From Phytophthora colocasiae (Eukaryota > Oomycota > Peronosporomycetes > Peronosporales > Peronosporaceae): a DNA stretch of 64,000 bases. A model generated the notes under the pieces. That model did not search any database, was not told the DNA's origin, and was given only the letters and a program-made list of their open reading frames with translations. A program made the translations under genes and the position numbers. Numbering within the stretch: position 1 is the first letter of the stretch; each line of letters begins with the position of its first letter. Where the stretch lies: positions 124,001-188,000 of the forward strand of contig JAGKQI010000071.1 of the NCBI GenBank assembly GCA_018806915.1, written 5' to 3'. Positions 20,400-30,112 of this stretch are shown piece by piece.

Positions 20400-21880
20400 A
20401 TTCTTCATAGCTCTCTCCTATAAAACCTATTATCATGGACGTAGTAAGCCACTACATAGACGCTTAATGTTAAAAATAGTACAATAATTGAAGACTGATA
20501 AAACGTACCTCTTCATCTCGGCGAGTGTCCTTCGTGAAGGTGACGAGGGCTGGGGTGAAAAGAAAGCTTTCCTTGCGCCCCTGCCCTTTTGTCGTCTTGG
20601 ACAGCTTGTTTCCCGCATACGCTCGGAGCTTGTCACGCGCCCGTCACCACCCGTCCACGGTCCCATGGGGGTACCCGAGCTCGGAGACCGTTGCAGTCAA
20701 GCCAATCCACTCGATGACCCCCAGCGCCTCCTGTTTCACTTTCACAGTGTAGCTGTGTTGCAGTTTTTGCAGTGGTAGGAATGGCAGGTGCCCCGGCGTT
20801 TTAGCTGCTGGCCATCCAATTATTTTTATTTCATGATTCGTAAATATGGTGTTCTTCTAGCAATTGGATTGGTCAAAATAAATGCTTTTTCTCGTGTTCC
20901 CTTGATTGGTCTCTTCTGCGATACACTGCCACACCTTCTTTGGGGGGGGGAAGAAAAGTCCCAACGGAGAATCTGCAAACGCAAGTGCTGATTGTCTTTG
21001 GCACCCACGGTCCATCGTAGTAATCTAGCGCTAGAGGATACCTAAAGATGTATTAGCAGAGAATACAGAAAAATAATTTGGCCAAGCAATGTATTCGGTA
21101 GAATACAGACTTACTGAAGTGACCGGCATCGTACACAGTCCAACAGTCCAATATCGTGCAGATAGAGATCGGAGCTCTACAGCTGTGGTCTCAAACGTTG
21201 GTTGTTCTGTCACTTTCGCTTGAAGACTATACATCTTCTCCATCCAAATCATCGTCCTCGACTTCTGCCATAACATCCTCGTCCTCACCTCCAGAAGAAG
21301 TTCCCTCGTCTCTGGAGGATGAACACTTGTTGATGTTGTCAATGGCTGGCTCGCCAAAGAGATCCTCACGTCGCAATTCATCCAAGAAATCATCGTCGTA
21401 ATCACGCTTCGACTCGTCGTCTGTGCCAATTGGTGACTCTGTAGTCTGAGTAGCCAATTCTGTAGCCGGCAGAGTAGCTAGCTCTGTCGTCAGTGGGTAG
21501 GCAGCTCAATAGGTCAAACGTCTTGTATTGATTATTGATCTCGCACTTGGAGTGTATCGGAGGGTGGTGGCTTTAAGGTTGTAGGAGGGTGTATATTTAG
21601 CATTTTTGATCTTCGTGCATACTGCATGACGGCATCATCTCCTAAAGTATTCCAGTATCTAGGATTATATTGTCAAACCAGCAGATTTCTAGCAATCCCT
21701 TACCGATATAAAAGGTCCTGGCCATTCCGCCAGGTTTCACGTACGTGTAGTCGACGCTCAGTCCAGACGGCTTGCGCGCCTTCTATCCAGCAGCTGTGAA
21801 CTCTGTCACAGTCTCCTGAATGGCTTCTTCCCAGGACTGTTCATCGTGATCTTCGTGAATTCTAGAATGAGAGAGCAGCG
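20400..21880 (-). pseudogene. piggyBac-like transposase relic (N-terminal part)
   Basis: Reading leftwards from about 21880, protein-like pieces are ARKPSGLSVDYTYVKPGG, then LGDDAVMQYARRSKMLN, then an acidic stretch (21457-21227, DYDDDFLDELRREDLFGE), and near 20940 KVWQCIAEETNQ. The last resembles the LWxxIAxETNxY start of the piggyBac core domain. The pieces are separated by stops and possible introns. I did not find the catalytic Asp motifs, which may lie in the decayed part to the left. Confidence 0.35.
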
Positions 21881-22132
21881 GCTACCTCCCACACATTTAT
21901 ACTGCATTTTCTAAATCTCGGAAAATGTGTACATAGGTTCCCCTCACAGCAAATTTTACCTGAATCCTTCAAAATACTAAAATAAGTATGCGGGGATACT
22001 GTAGTATGGGAAGCTGTTGGGAAGCTCACGAAACACTATGCCCTGTCATATTGACTACTCTGTATTAAACAGAGTACGGGAGTACAGGGGTTAACGATCA
22101 ACTGCAAGTGACAGCTAATTCATCGACAACGT

Positions 22133-22737
22133 CATAAAGAACGTTAGGCGCGGGCAACGTTGGCAGATGCTTAACTCTACCGCCTTCGTTTACAGGTGGG
22201 CGTCGCTACATGTATCAACGGTATCAAGATGCCATGACCATCGTGCGTGAACTAGGTGCTCCCAACCTGTTCATTACCATGACATGAAATTTAAAATGGG
22301 TGGAGATCAAAGAGAATATTCGACCAGGGCAGACAGCATCAGACAGACCTGGCATCATCGCGCGGGGTTTTATGCGGAAGTTCTTGCTGTCTATTATTTA
22401 GCCAAACGTAGCTGGGACAATGTTGTACAAGGACATTCCAATAGTATACCGGTGGAACAAGAGGAGTAAAGAGTGGATACAGCACAGAAAGTATGTATCT
22501 TCCATTGGGCACGTTGTCCACCTATCACCACATGATGTGGAACGGATCTACTTGAGACTTTTACTTGGTAACATTCAACCAAATTCAGCATCCCTACGAC
22601 AATGCACTGCAAATTCGTCAAATACGTTCATAATACCGTCAGAAGTACCAATCGCAGCCGTCTACCATCTTACACCGTACAAAACGATTTGGCGTAATAA
22701 CTTGAAAACTTACTTCAATAAAAAAACTCAAATCTAA
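22133..22737 (+). pseudogene. Helitron Rep/Hel protein relic
   Basis: Reads VGRCLTLPPSFTGGRRYMYQ, RYQDAMTIVRELGAPNLFIT, a TGA where TMT-Cys is normally found, then RPGQTASDRPGIIAR. These are the conserved blocks that follow the HUH region in Helitron replication proteins. After an internal deletion, a second conserved block follows (IPIVYRWNKRSKEW .. VHLSPHDVERIYLRLLL). The HUH nuclease and helicase parts are absent, so this is an internal fragment of a rolling-circle transposon. Confidence 0.7.
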
Positions 22738-22894
22738 TGCCTAGACAAATACATACAAGGACATCTGCGAGGAAAGGGTTCTACCACATGAACTCCACGA
22801 CCCTATCGATGTTCACGTGCTACCAACCATTTCTGACAAGGCCATCGGCTATTGATCTTCTTACTTTTAAATTCACTTTCACTGCAGAAGCCGT

Positions 22895-23437
22895 CTTCTC
22901 ACCGCTATGCCAAGCTCTCGTCGCAGCTACGTATCGCTCAGAAACTGGCCACTCTGGCCGAATACGAACCTAGTGTCGCTGGAAGCGGTTTTTGCGCACT
23001 TGCTATCAAGCACAACACCAATTCGAGTTCCGTCCCGGTGGTGGAGCCAGAGAGAAGAACGGAAGGCTGTCCTTCGCGAACCACAGCTTGCTACGCGTAC
23101 TGTACGCCGTCTCACTGGCGGCGGAAGGCGGCCAGCTTACAGCGAGCTCGAACGAAGGCTGTACAAGTTGATTGAGGCACGTAACCGGAAAGGTTTACAG
23201 GTTAAGGACTCGTACATCCGCCTGCAAGCGCGTAACATTTTCCAGCAACTTTACGGCGATGCCGGTTTTGAGGCCTCCTCAGGCTGGCTCGCTCGGTTTA
23301 AATCTCGCAGAAACCTGGTTTCTCGTCGACAGACGACTTCACGTTCGTTGTCGACTGACACACCTGCCATTTGCCGTGCATTTGTTCAGCAAGTGCAGCA
23401 CCTGTCATCGAAGCACTGTATTCAGCGAGAAAACCTG
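22895..23437 (+). pseudogene. CENP-B/pogo-type (Tc5-like) transposase N-terminus, relic
   Basis: A psq-type helix-turn-helix is recognisable (QKLATLAEYEPSVAGSG, then WWSQREERKAV in another frame). It is followed by RRLTGGGRRPAYSELERRLY and a CENP-B-type DNA-binding domain (VKDSYIRLQARNIFQQ .. GFEASSGWLARFKSR). Only the DNA-binding half is present; the catalytic DDE domain is missing. Confidence 0.65.
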
Positions 23438-23552
23438 AAATCTGTACTCCCTTTACTGACTTCTCACCCACACGCTTACATAGACAATTGGTGGGTAGGG
23501 TGCAGTGGCGTATCATTCGCCAAAAAGCCACCGCTCCCCCCACACACACACC

Positions 23553-23810
23553 ATGCAGGCCCCATCGCCACCTTCTGCCCCTGCCGCCCAGGAAGCTCGC
23601 CCCGCCAGAGAGCAAGACAACCTGCTACAAGAGCTGCGTAGTCTTGTTAGCAGCTGCGACTACGGTGTAACCACGTACCTCCTCCACGAGGTGTACAAAC
23701 GGCTGGGTCGGTCAATTGATTGCTATGTCGCCGACGGCTTCTCGTGGAGCTTCGCTGTCGAGAGTCAAGCGTCAGCGTTACTTTTCCAGGACGCGTGCGA
23801 CGATGTTGTT
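23553..23810 (+). other. Unidentified 5' gene fragment cut by the hairpin element
   Basis: An ATG at 23553 starts an open frame (MQAPSPPSAPAAQEARPA .. LLHEVYKRLGRSIDCYVADG) that continues to the start of the LTR at 23811. It looks like real coding sequence with a Pro/Ala-rich start, but I do not recognise it. The rest of it would lie beyond the insertion and I did not find it after 59567. Confidence 0.3.
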
Positions 23811-24252
23811 TGTAACGGGGTTACACGTACAATTGGCTACACCACTTGTAACTCTAACAGTTGCGATAACTGTTAGAGGTTGGAAAGGGACCTCAATGTG
23901 CTGTACACACCAACGGCTACATAGGCGAACCACATCATTGGGTGGTTCGTGTGCATTTATGTATGTTATTGGTAGAAAGCAAAGGATTTCTACCAATCAC
24001 GGAGTAGAGTTTCTGCCAACCACACGTTGGCAGACCCTTTAGAAATAGATAACAAACAGTTTTAGGAGGTCCATAATTGGCTTGTGCCAAATTCAATAAC
24101 AGTTCTCATTTTACGGTATTTTGCAGTTAATTTAGTTATATTTGATTTAATTATACTTATTTAAATAAGTATACTTAAATTAAGTCTACTCTAATTGCAC
24201 GCTTCCTCATACACGTAAGCGCACGTGTACGCCACCTAATAGGCCTATTACA
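23811..24252 (+). repeat. Probable 5' LTR of the hairpin element
   Basis: Begins TGTAACGGGGTTACA (a small palindrome) and ends CCTATTACA, giving TG..CA termini about 440 bp apart; TGG follows two bases later as expected for a primer-binding site. It contains perfect hairpins, for example CTCTAACAGTT (23852-23862) with AACTGTTAGAG (23868-23878). No second LTR copy lies in the window, so the limits are inferred. Confidence 0.55.
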
Positions 24253-24301
24253 CCTGGTAGCACTTTGTAGTCCGTCCCACGACCGACTGCAGTTCGTTCG
24301 T

Positions 24302-25266
24302 ATGGAGTCATACGAACGCGGGGTCGAGAACTCCCCAATGGATCAGGGATCCACTGGGACCCCACACATGTCCGTGACGCGCACGGACTGTGCCCACCTG
24401 TCGGACCCAGCGTGGGAAGCTCTCCAAAGACTTTCTCAAGTCATTGGAGAGGCGGCGGTAGTGGCGATGCTTCGTACGCTATCGTCGACAGAGCAACATG
24501 GTATTGCTCTGGGGTACATTGTAAAGGAGCAACGAGATGTTGCTGCCTCGGTGGAGTCGTTGAAACTCCACGTGAGTACCTACACGGGGAAGGAAGACGA
24601 GACCCTCCTTCGTTGGCTTGTCGAGCTCGACACAGCCGTTGCGGCTCGACGTATCGTCGACCCGATGTCGAAGGTCGCGTTCGCCATGTCATGTCTTGGC
24701 GGACGTGCGAGGAGTTGGGCCTATGGGCGCCGACTCTGGAATCCTACGTGCTTCAGCACGTACGAGGAGTTCAAGGAGGAACTCAAGCTTGCGTTTGAGT
24801 CTCCGAAGAACGAGTTCAGATCGAGAGCGGAGTTTATCGATCTGCAGCAGGGCAAGGATGATGTTCACACCTTTGCCCAGCGTGCTCGATACTTGGTATC
24901 GAACATAGTGGCCAACCGATCGACGAGGCGACCAAGGTCGTCACGTTCATGAAGGGACTGAGAGATGGTCCCGTCAAGACGTATCTCTTCCGAGAGTATC
25001 CGAATACTCTCGAGGAGGCGATCGGCCTTGCGATGCAAGAGGAGTTTAGCCGGCGTCAAGCTAAACTCCATGCGAACGCGCCGAAGCCGGCGCGTCCTGT
25101 TGCGAAGACGGGAGGTCCGGAGCCTATGGACCTCTCGAGTGCTACGACTGCTGGTCAACAGCAGCGTAAGAACGTCAAGGTTCGATGTTACCTGTGTGGT
25201 AACATCGGTCACTATGCACGCAAGTGCACAGCGGGCGGGCGTTCAAAAAACGCCAAGGACCAGTAG
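24302..25266 (+). pseudogene. gag of the hairpin element (one frameshift)
   Basis: The ATG at 24302 sits in the arm of a 10-bp-stem hairpin (24295-24318). A retrotransposon-Gag capsid domain follows (VAFAMSCLGGRARSWAYG, YEEFKEELKLAFESPKNE, DDVHTFAQRARYLVSNI). The frame changes near 24935, after which MKGLRDGPVKTYLF and the linker lead to a CCHC zinc knuckle CYLCGNIGHYARKC (about 25190-25231) that would bind RNA. With that single shift, Gag is complete. Confidence 0.8.
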
Positions 25267-26303
25267 GCGCGGGGCGTCCTACTGTCGAACTCGGACACGC
25301 GACGTTGAAGGCTGCTGCCCCCAGCGAGAAGGTTTATCGCTGCGAGATGCAAGATGACAAGCCAGGCCTTGTCATCCTGAACGTGATGTCGAAGAGAGTG
25401 AACTCTCTTCGTGCCCTAGTGGTCTCGGGCGCGTCGAACAACTTTGTTCGACAGGGAAGTCTTCGAAGGCTTGACTTCGAAGAGACCGACACGCCTCGCG
25501 GCGTGTTGGAGGTGCGGTTGGCAACAGGTGCCACCGTGAGGAGTGAGAAGCGCGTGGTCCGTGTGCACTTCTCTTACAAACGAAGGACGTTTGTAGAAGA
25601 TCTTATCGTCTTGGATCTAGACGATAAGTTTGCCTTGGTATTAGGCATGCCGTGGCTTGCACGGCATGACCCGGTGATCAACTGGGAGAAGCGTACGCTC
25701 GTACGCTTCAACAACACATGCGCGACAGAGAGCGATGGCCCTGTCAGTGCTGCACATGCACCGGGCGGTGCATGTGAATCCCAGATTGAGGCAGCAGCGT
25801 CCGCCGCTGCCTCCGATCGCCGCCGGCGACCGCCAACGACTCAGGGAGTCGTTGGGAGAAAATGTGTGTCGACTCAGAAATCTGAGCCGAAGGGTCGCGG
25901 TCACATGAGTGATGGTCAGGTGAATGTGAATCACCTGAAGCATAAACATCTGAATGATGTTTGTCACATGAGTGATGGTCAGGTGAATGCGATTCACCTA
26001 AGAGAAGGTATTATACCGGTATTACCGGTATCCTTGGAGGTACTTCAAACCCCCAAGGGTCGCGCCGACGACGTCGCGTCATCTCTGGGAGTTGACGAAG
26101 AAAATAAAATTCAGGTAACCGAAAGACGTGCGTCAGCTCTGGGAGCTGACGCCACTGGTGCTTCGCTGCTAGTTCCGGGAACTAGCGATCGTTCATCAGC
26201 CCCGGGAGCTGATGATACGTGTATAGGCGAACACTCGCTAGCGCTGGAAGCTAGCGAGGCACGTCGACTCCGGGAGTCGACGATGCGGTCACTTCATCCG
26301 TAG
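25224..26303 (+). pseudogene. Protease region of the hairpin element, catalytic Asp replaced
   Basis: The retropepsin fold is recognisable (LRALVVSGASNNFVRQG; then FALVLGMPWLARHDPVINW, the block that follows the protease in oomycete gypsy elements). The active-site motif should be DSGAS but reads VSGAS: GTC in place of GAC at about 25427. This protease should be inactive. Downstream the frame enters a low-complexity spacer with repeats of the LGAD / VPGTS type encoded by a run of hairpins (26131-26282). Confidence 0.75.
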
Positions 26304-27124
26304 GAGCGGATGGAGCTGTTTCATCCGTTGTAGCGGGTGAAGCTCAATCCGTAGGAGCGGATAAAGCTCCATCCGTTGTAGCGGATGGAGACGCAGCGGT
26401 TCTGAGAACCGACTGCGCGGCAGGAGGTGCTGGCGGTTGCAAACGTCCAGTACCAGAAAAAACCTGCGTGCTCACGTGCAGCGGTGGTGCACGCGATGAG
26501 CGGCACACAAGCAGTGCTTGGATGTACGAGTCAGCGGATTCCATCCGCTGACGATGGCGATAAAGTCCCGTCCAAGGTTGGATGCCTTGGACGTGGAGCG
26601 CCTGGAGCTGAGCTCCATGGCAGACCTTCGCGGCGCAAGCTCAGGGAGTTTGCGAGTCCCAGTCCGTGACTGTGGAGGGTGTGTCTGCAGAGCAGACACC
26701 GAGTGTCAAGGCGAGGAACGTCTTGACACGAACTGATACTGCATTACAGTACCAGAGGATGCGGTTGGAGAATCTGCCAACGTGTGCGTCGGCGTTGACC
26801 GCACTTCCAACGATGAGTTGGAAGCGCTTCGCGCGGGACTTGTACGATGGACGTATCGAACAAATTTGCATTCTCTCGGATATCGAGAGAGTGGATCGCG
26901 AAGCCGAAGAGCTGAAGCAGCTCGTCGTCGATGGCATCACTGAGGGCGATGACCCCTCAGTGCGAAGACCAAGAAGCAACGCTTCGAGGAGCAGAGTTGG
27001 GACTCGTTGAAGTCGAGTCCCTATTACGAGATTCTGCGGGAGTACAGTGATGTACTCCCGGACGAGATTCCTTCGGAGCTTCCGAAGGATAAGGGCGTAC
27101 AGCACGAGATTGATCTCGTGCACA
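26304..27124 (+). pseudogene. Spacer and N-terminal RT of the hairpin element
   Basis: After a frame change near 26300 the spacer continues with repeats SVGAD / SVVAD, then the region leading into RT: KKQRFEEQSWDSLKSSPYYE, YSDVLPDEIPSELPKDKG and VQHEIDLV. The last is the conserved start of the gypsy RT. Element 2 interrupts directly after it. Confidence 0.7.
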
Positions 27125-28122
27125 TGTCGCGAAGTCGGTGAAACTTTGGTCGCGGAGCAGGGGGCGTATAGTGAACCCTAGTTATACGACTACTGAAAAG
27201 GGGTTTTCAGAGCCGTACAACGATAGGTTGGCGTGTGGTACCTTGCGGTATCCTCGTGGGTTCGTTGTCTTCGGAAATATGACCCTCGCCGGAGTCTGAG
27301 AATGTGTCGTGAAGAGAAGTAGGGGTTCCCTTGGAGTCTGGTGTCGGTATTCAGGAAATCCTTCCAGGAGCGTTCGGGAGTCGGAATCTCTGGGAACCAA
27401 GATGGTTTCCAGGAAGTCGGCGGTCGAAAAGAGGTGGATATACCAGAGAAAGCCTGAAATCGGTGTCTGAATATCACAAATCCAGAACCGAGATGCCTGA
27501 CTTTCAGAGATAAACAACCAATATACAGAGTTCGAAAATATACAAATATATACAGCCGTTCTTATTCTTTCTAGGCCCTTGAACGGTGGGCTAACACTCC
27601 AGGTCAACTAGGGACTTGCTACCAGACACCTGGTCTGTCTGGTATCCCTTTACGTTCGCGCACCACCCTCTAGTATAGAGGGAAAATATAAACCAATACA
27701 ATCGGCTATATATAACAGTCTACCTTGCACTCTGAAAACGACTGTCTAGTTTCCAGAGCCTGTCCAAACGAGCAATATGAAATGGGCTACCGCTAGAGAC
27801 AAAACAAACGACCCAACTAGGATATGGAATAGGCGGGTCCTTTCAGGTCGCTACGTTACCTGATCTCCGCCTAAGGGGATTGAATAGGCGAGAGATCACA
27901 CGGCAGCGATGCTTGGCGTGGCCTTGCAAACAGAAATACAACGACTCCTGGGTTACACGGCAAATTGAACTCTGTTTATCGTTTATCTTCCTCATAACTA
28001 TCATATATCTCTGGTAACTCTCTTCTTCTTGTCATCTTTTGCGTCCTTTATGCAGTCAGTCTTCATATCTCAGGTACTCTTGGTCTTTGTATACATCTGG
28101 TACTTTGACTCGGTCTCAGTAT
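27125..28122 (-). repeat. Element 2 3' LTR, outer part (split by Element 1)
   Basis: 998 bp, nearly identical to 57110-58107. Together with 42678-43365 it gives 1,686 bp against 1,687 bp for the intact right copy, which confirms that Element 1 was inserted here with no loss. The open frames on both strands in this stretch have no homology I recognise and recur in the other LTR, so I do not call them genes. Confidence 0.92.
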
Positions 28123-30021
28123 TGACACGTTGCTAATTACGATTTTTCGAGTGGATATGGACGTTACGCTGTGATGTGATTGGATATACACTGGGTTGTG
28201 GGAGAAAGGGAGATGTGGGACGAGGTTATGTCCCGTGCGACAATATGATGGGTCTGTGGAAGAAAACTGCTATATATATTAACCTTCACCTGTACTGCAA
28301 AGGGGCCCAAGAGATCAGAAGTTTTCCTCGGAAAAGTGCACAAACTCCGAGAGACAACAACACTCAGTCTGATCACCAGACTTTCCCCGACGATGAGTGC
28401 CTAAAGGTTGGCAGAAAGTCTCTCAGAAGAATGTATCTCTGAGAGACCTCATCCCGTTGCCGTCCTGTGTGACGATGATGGTTCAAGGAATACAGTTATA
28501 CCCACAAGATACCAAGTATCGCGCACCGGACGTAGCGCACCCCGCGCATATCCCAACTGGACTTCGTGCGTTGTAGCATACGTGCTCCGCACCCTGAAAA
28601 TACTCATGGATTTCTGGTATCACGCATGGAAACTCTGATATCACACCATGAAGTCTGACGTACATGAGTCCGACGTACATGAAGTCCGACGTACATGGAG
28701 TCTGACGTACATGGAGTCTGACGAACATGATTCTGGTAAACAAGTCTGATGTGTCCGGCTTATACAAGCAATATTCCAGACATTTACCAGTTTCCGATGA
28801 ACAGACTCCGGCGTACAAGACTCCGATGAACAGACCCAAGTGTCACGACTCTGGTATTTACGACTCTGATGTACATGATTCCGGAGTACATGGTTCCGAT
28901 GAACATGTCTCCGACGCACATGATTCCAGACCCTGATGAACAGGATACCAGACTCTGACACTCCGAAGTCCACCCCATACTGAAACCAAGTGTACCCAAC
29001 ACGACCTCACGCAATCAAGTGAAACGCAACCTGCTCATCCCTGTAATGACATCATTAAGTGTCGACTCGACAAGATCTGCAGCATCGACTACCATAGTGA
29101 GCCCAAGTGAAAGTTCCTGAGTTATACTGAGACCAAGTGTATATGAGAATATGGAAGACAGAAGACAGAGAGATACGAGATAGATAACCAGAGTTCAATT
29201 TTCCCTGTTGTAACGAGTTCGATTTGCTTTGTTATAACGAGGTCGTCTGCCTGCTGCTTCCCGTAAGTATTAGGCCACGACAAAGCTTTGAGTCGTGTGA
29301 TCTCTCACCTATCAAGCCCCTTTAGGTGGAGATCAGCGTAACGTAGAGACCTGAGAGGACCCACCTATTCCATTTACTAGTTGGGTCGTTTGTCTTGTCT
29401 CTAGCGGTAGCCCATTTCATATTGTACGTTTGGACAGGTTTTGGGAGCTAGACAGTCGCTCTCAAGACGCTCGGTAGACTGTTATATAACTGATAGTGTA
29501 TTGGTTTATTTTCCCTCTATATATTAGAGGGTGGTGCGCGAAAGTTACGGGAATACCAGACAGACCAGGTGTCTGGTGAACATTTCCCTAGTTGACCTGG
29601 AGAACTAGCCCACTGCTCAAGGGCCAGGAAAGAATAAGAGCAGCTACATATTTGTATATCGGAACTCTATATTGCGGTTATCTCGGAAGTCTAATTACTG
29701 GACTTCCCATTGTATTAATTTCTCTTTTGCCTTCAGAAATCTCTGGTGTACACAAGTGTTCACCGGAAAACGTTCGACTCTCAAGCGCTCCTGTGAGGAC
29801 CAGAAGGACATCCGACGGTCTACGCAAGGAACCCTCACTCTCATCAACACTCTCACGACCCCGGCGAGGGTCTCATTACCAAGACAACGAACCTACGAGG
29901 ACAGCACAAGGTAACACACGCCCACCTTGCTGTGTGACTCTGGTATCACTACCGGTAGTCACACTTCCAGGTTCACTGTACGCCCCTGCACCGCGGTAAA
30001 AGTTGCACCGACTTCGCGACA
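28123..30021 (+). repeat. Element 1 5' LTR
   Basis: 1,899 bp beginning TGACACGTTG and ending CTTCGCGACA. Compared with the 3' copy I count about nine differences by eye. It contains two arrays of a 15-16 bp unit (28648-28729 and about 28864-28925). No protein-coding gene is supported here. Confidence 0.93.
28648..28729. repeat. Tandem 15-16 bp repeats in the Element 1 LTR
   Basis: About five copies of ATGRAGTCYGACGTAC in a row. A second array of related units (TCYGATGTACATG type) lies near 28864-28925. Both recur in the 3' LTR, and the Element 3 LTR has the complement (60051-60111). Regularly repeated units in an LTR may be protein-binding sites; that is inference. Confidence 0.7.
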
Positions 30022-30023
30022 AC

Positions 30024-30041
30024 TGGTGCGCGTGCCCGGAT
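30024..30041 (+). promoter_or_regulatory. Element 1 primer-binding site
   Basis: TGGTGCGCGTGCCCGGAT, two bases after the LTR end. The initial TGG pairs with a tRNA CCA end, and the next 15 bases look like the complement of a tRNA acceptor/T-arm. The same 18-mer occurs in Element 2. The tRNA identity cannot be fixed from this window. Confidence 0.7.
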
Positions 30042-30112
30042 CTTGGTATCGTGATATCACCGGATCTAAGAGAGTTTGAGAAGAGGGTTTCTGTCAAGCG
30101 TCTATATTCAAG

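Larger units (their letters stand above)
18163..22094 (-). mobile_element. Probable second piggyBac-type relic between TTAA sites
   Basis: The left end is TTAA (18163-18166) followed by CCCTTTCAGCCCCGTT. The right end, read inward, is TTAA (22091-22094) then CCCCTGTACTCCCGTA. With one gap on each side, about 11 of 14 terminal positions agree. A minus-strand coding relic with piggyBac-like features starts about 210 bp inside the right end. Both the ends and the content are weak individually. Confidence 0.4.
23811..27124 (+). mobile_element. Hairpin-packed Ty3/gypsy element, left part
   Basis: A 5' LTR, gag, protease, spacer and the start of RT on the plus strand, cut at 27124 by Element 2 and continued at 58797. 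LTR and coding sequence contain short perfect inverted repeats about every 30-40 bases (examples under findings). No comparable packing is seen in Elements 1-3 or in the 5-11 kb element. Confidence 0.85.

Noticed and set aside
26131..26400. CRISPR-like array of short palindromic units
   Set aside because: The arms differ from unit to unit, there are no constant repeats with unique spacers, and the genome is eukaryotic; it is coding spacer sequence of a retroelement.
27182..27607. 141-codon minus-strand ORF, repeated at 57167-57592
   Set aside because: Both copies lie in the LTRs of Element 2 and are identical because the LTRs are; no protein-like features or homologue in Element 1.
29592..29999. 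135-codon ORF repeated exactly at 42244-42651
   Set aside because: The repetition is that of the LTR pair; the sequence has no domain and is absent from the Element 2 LTR.
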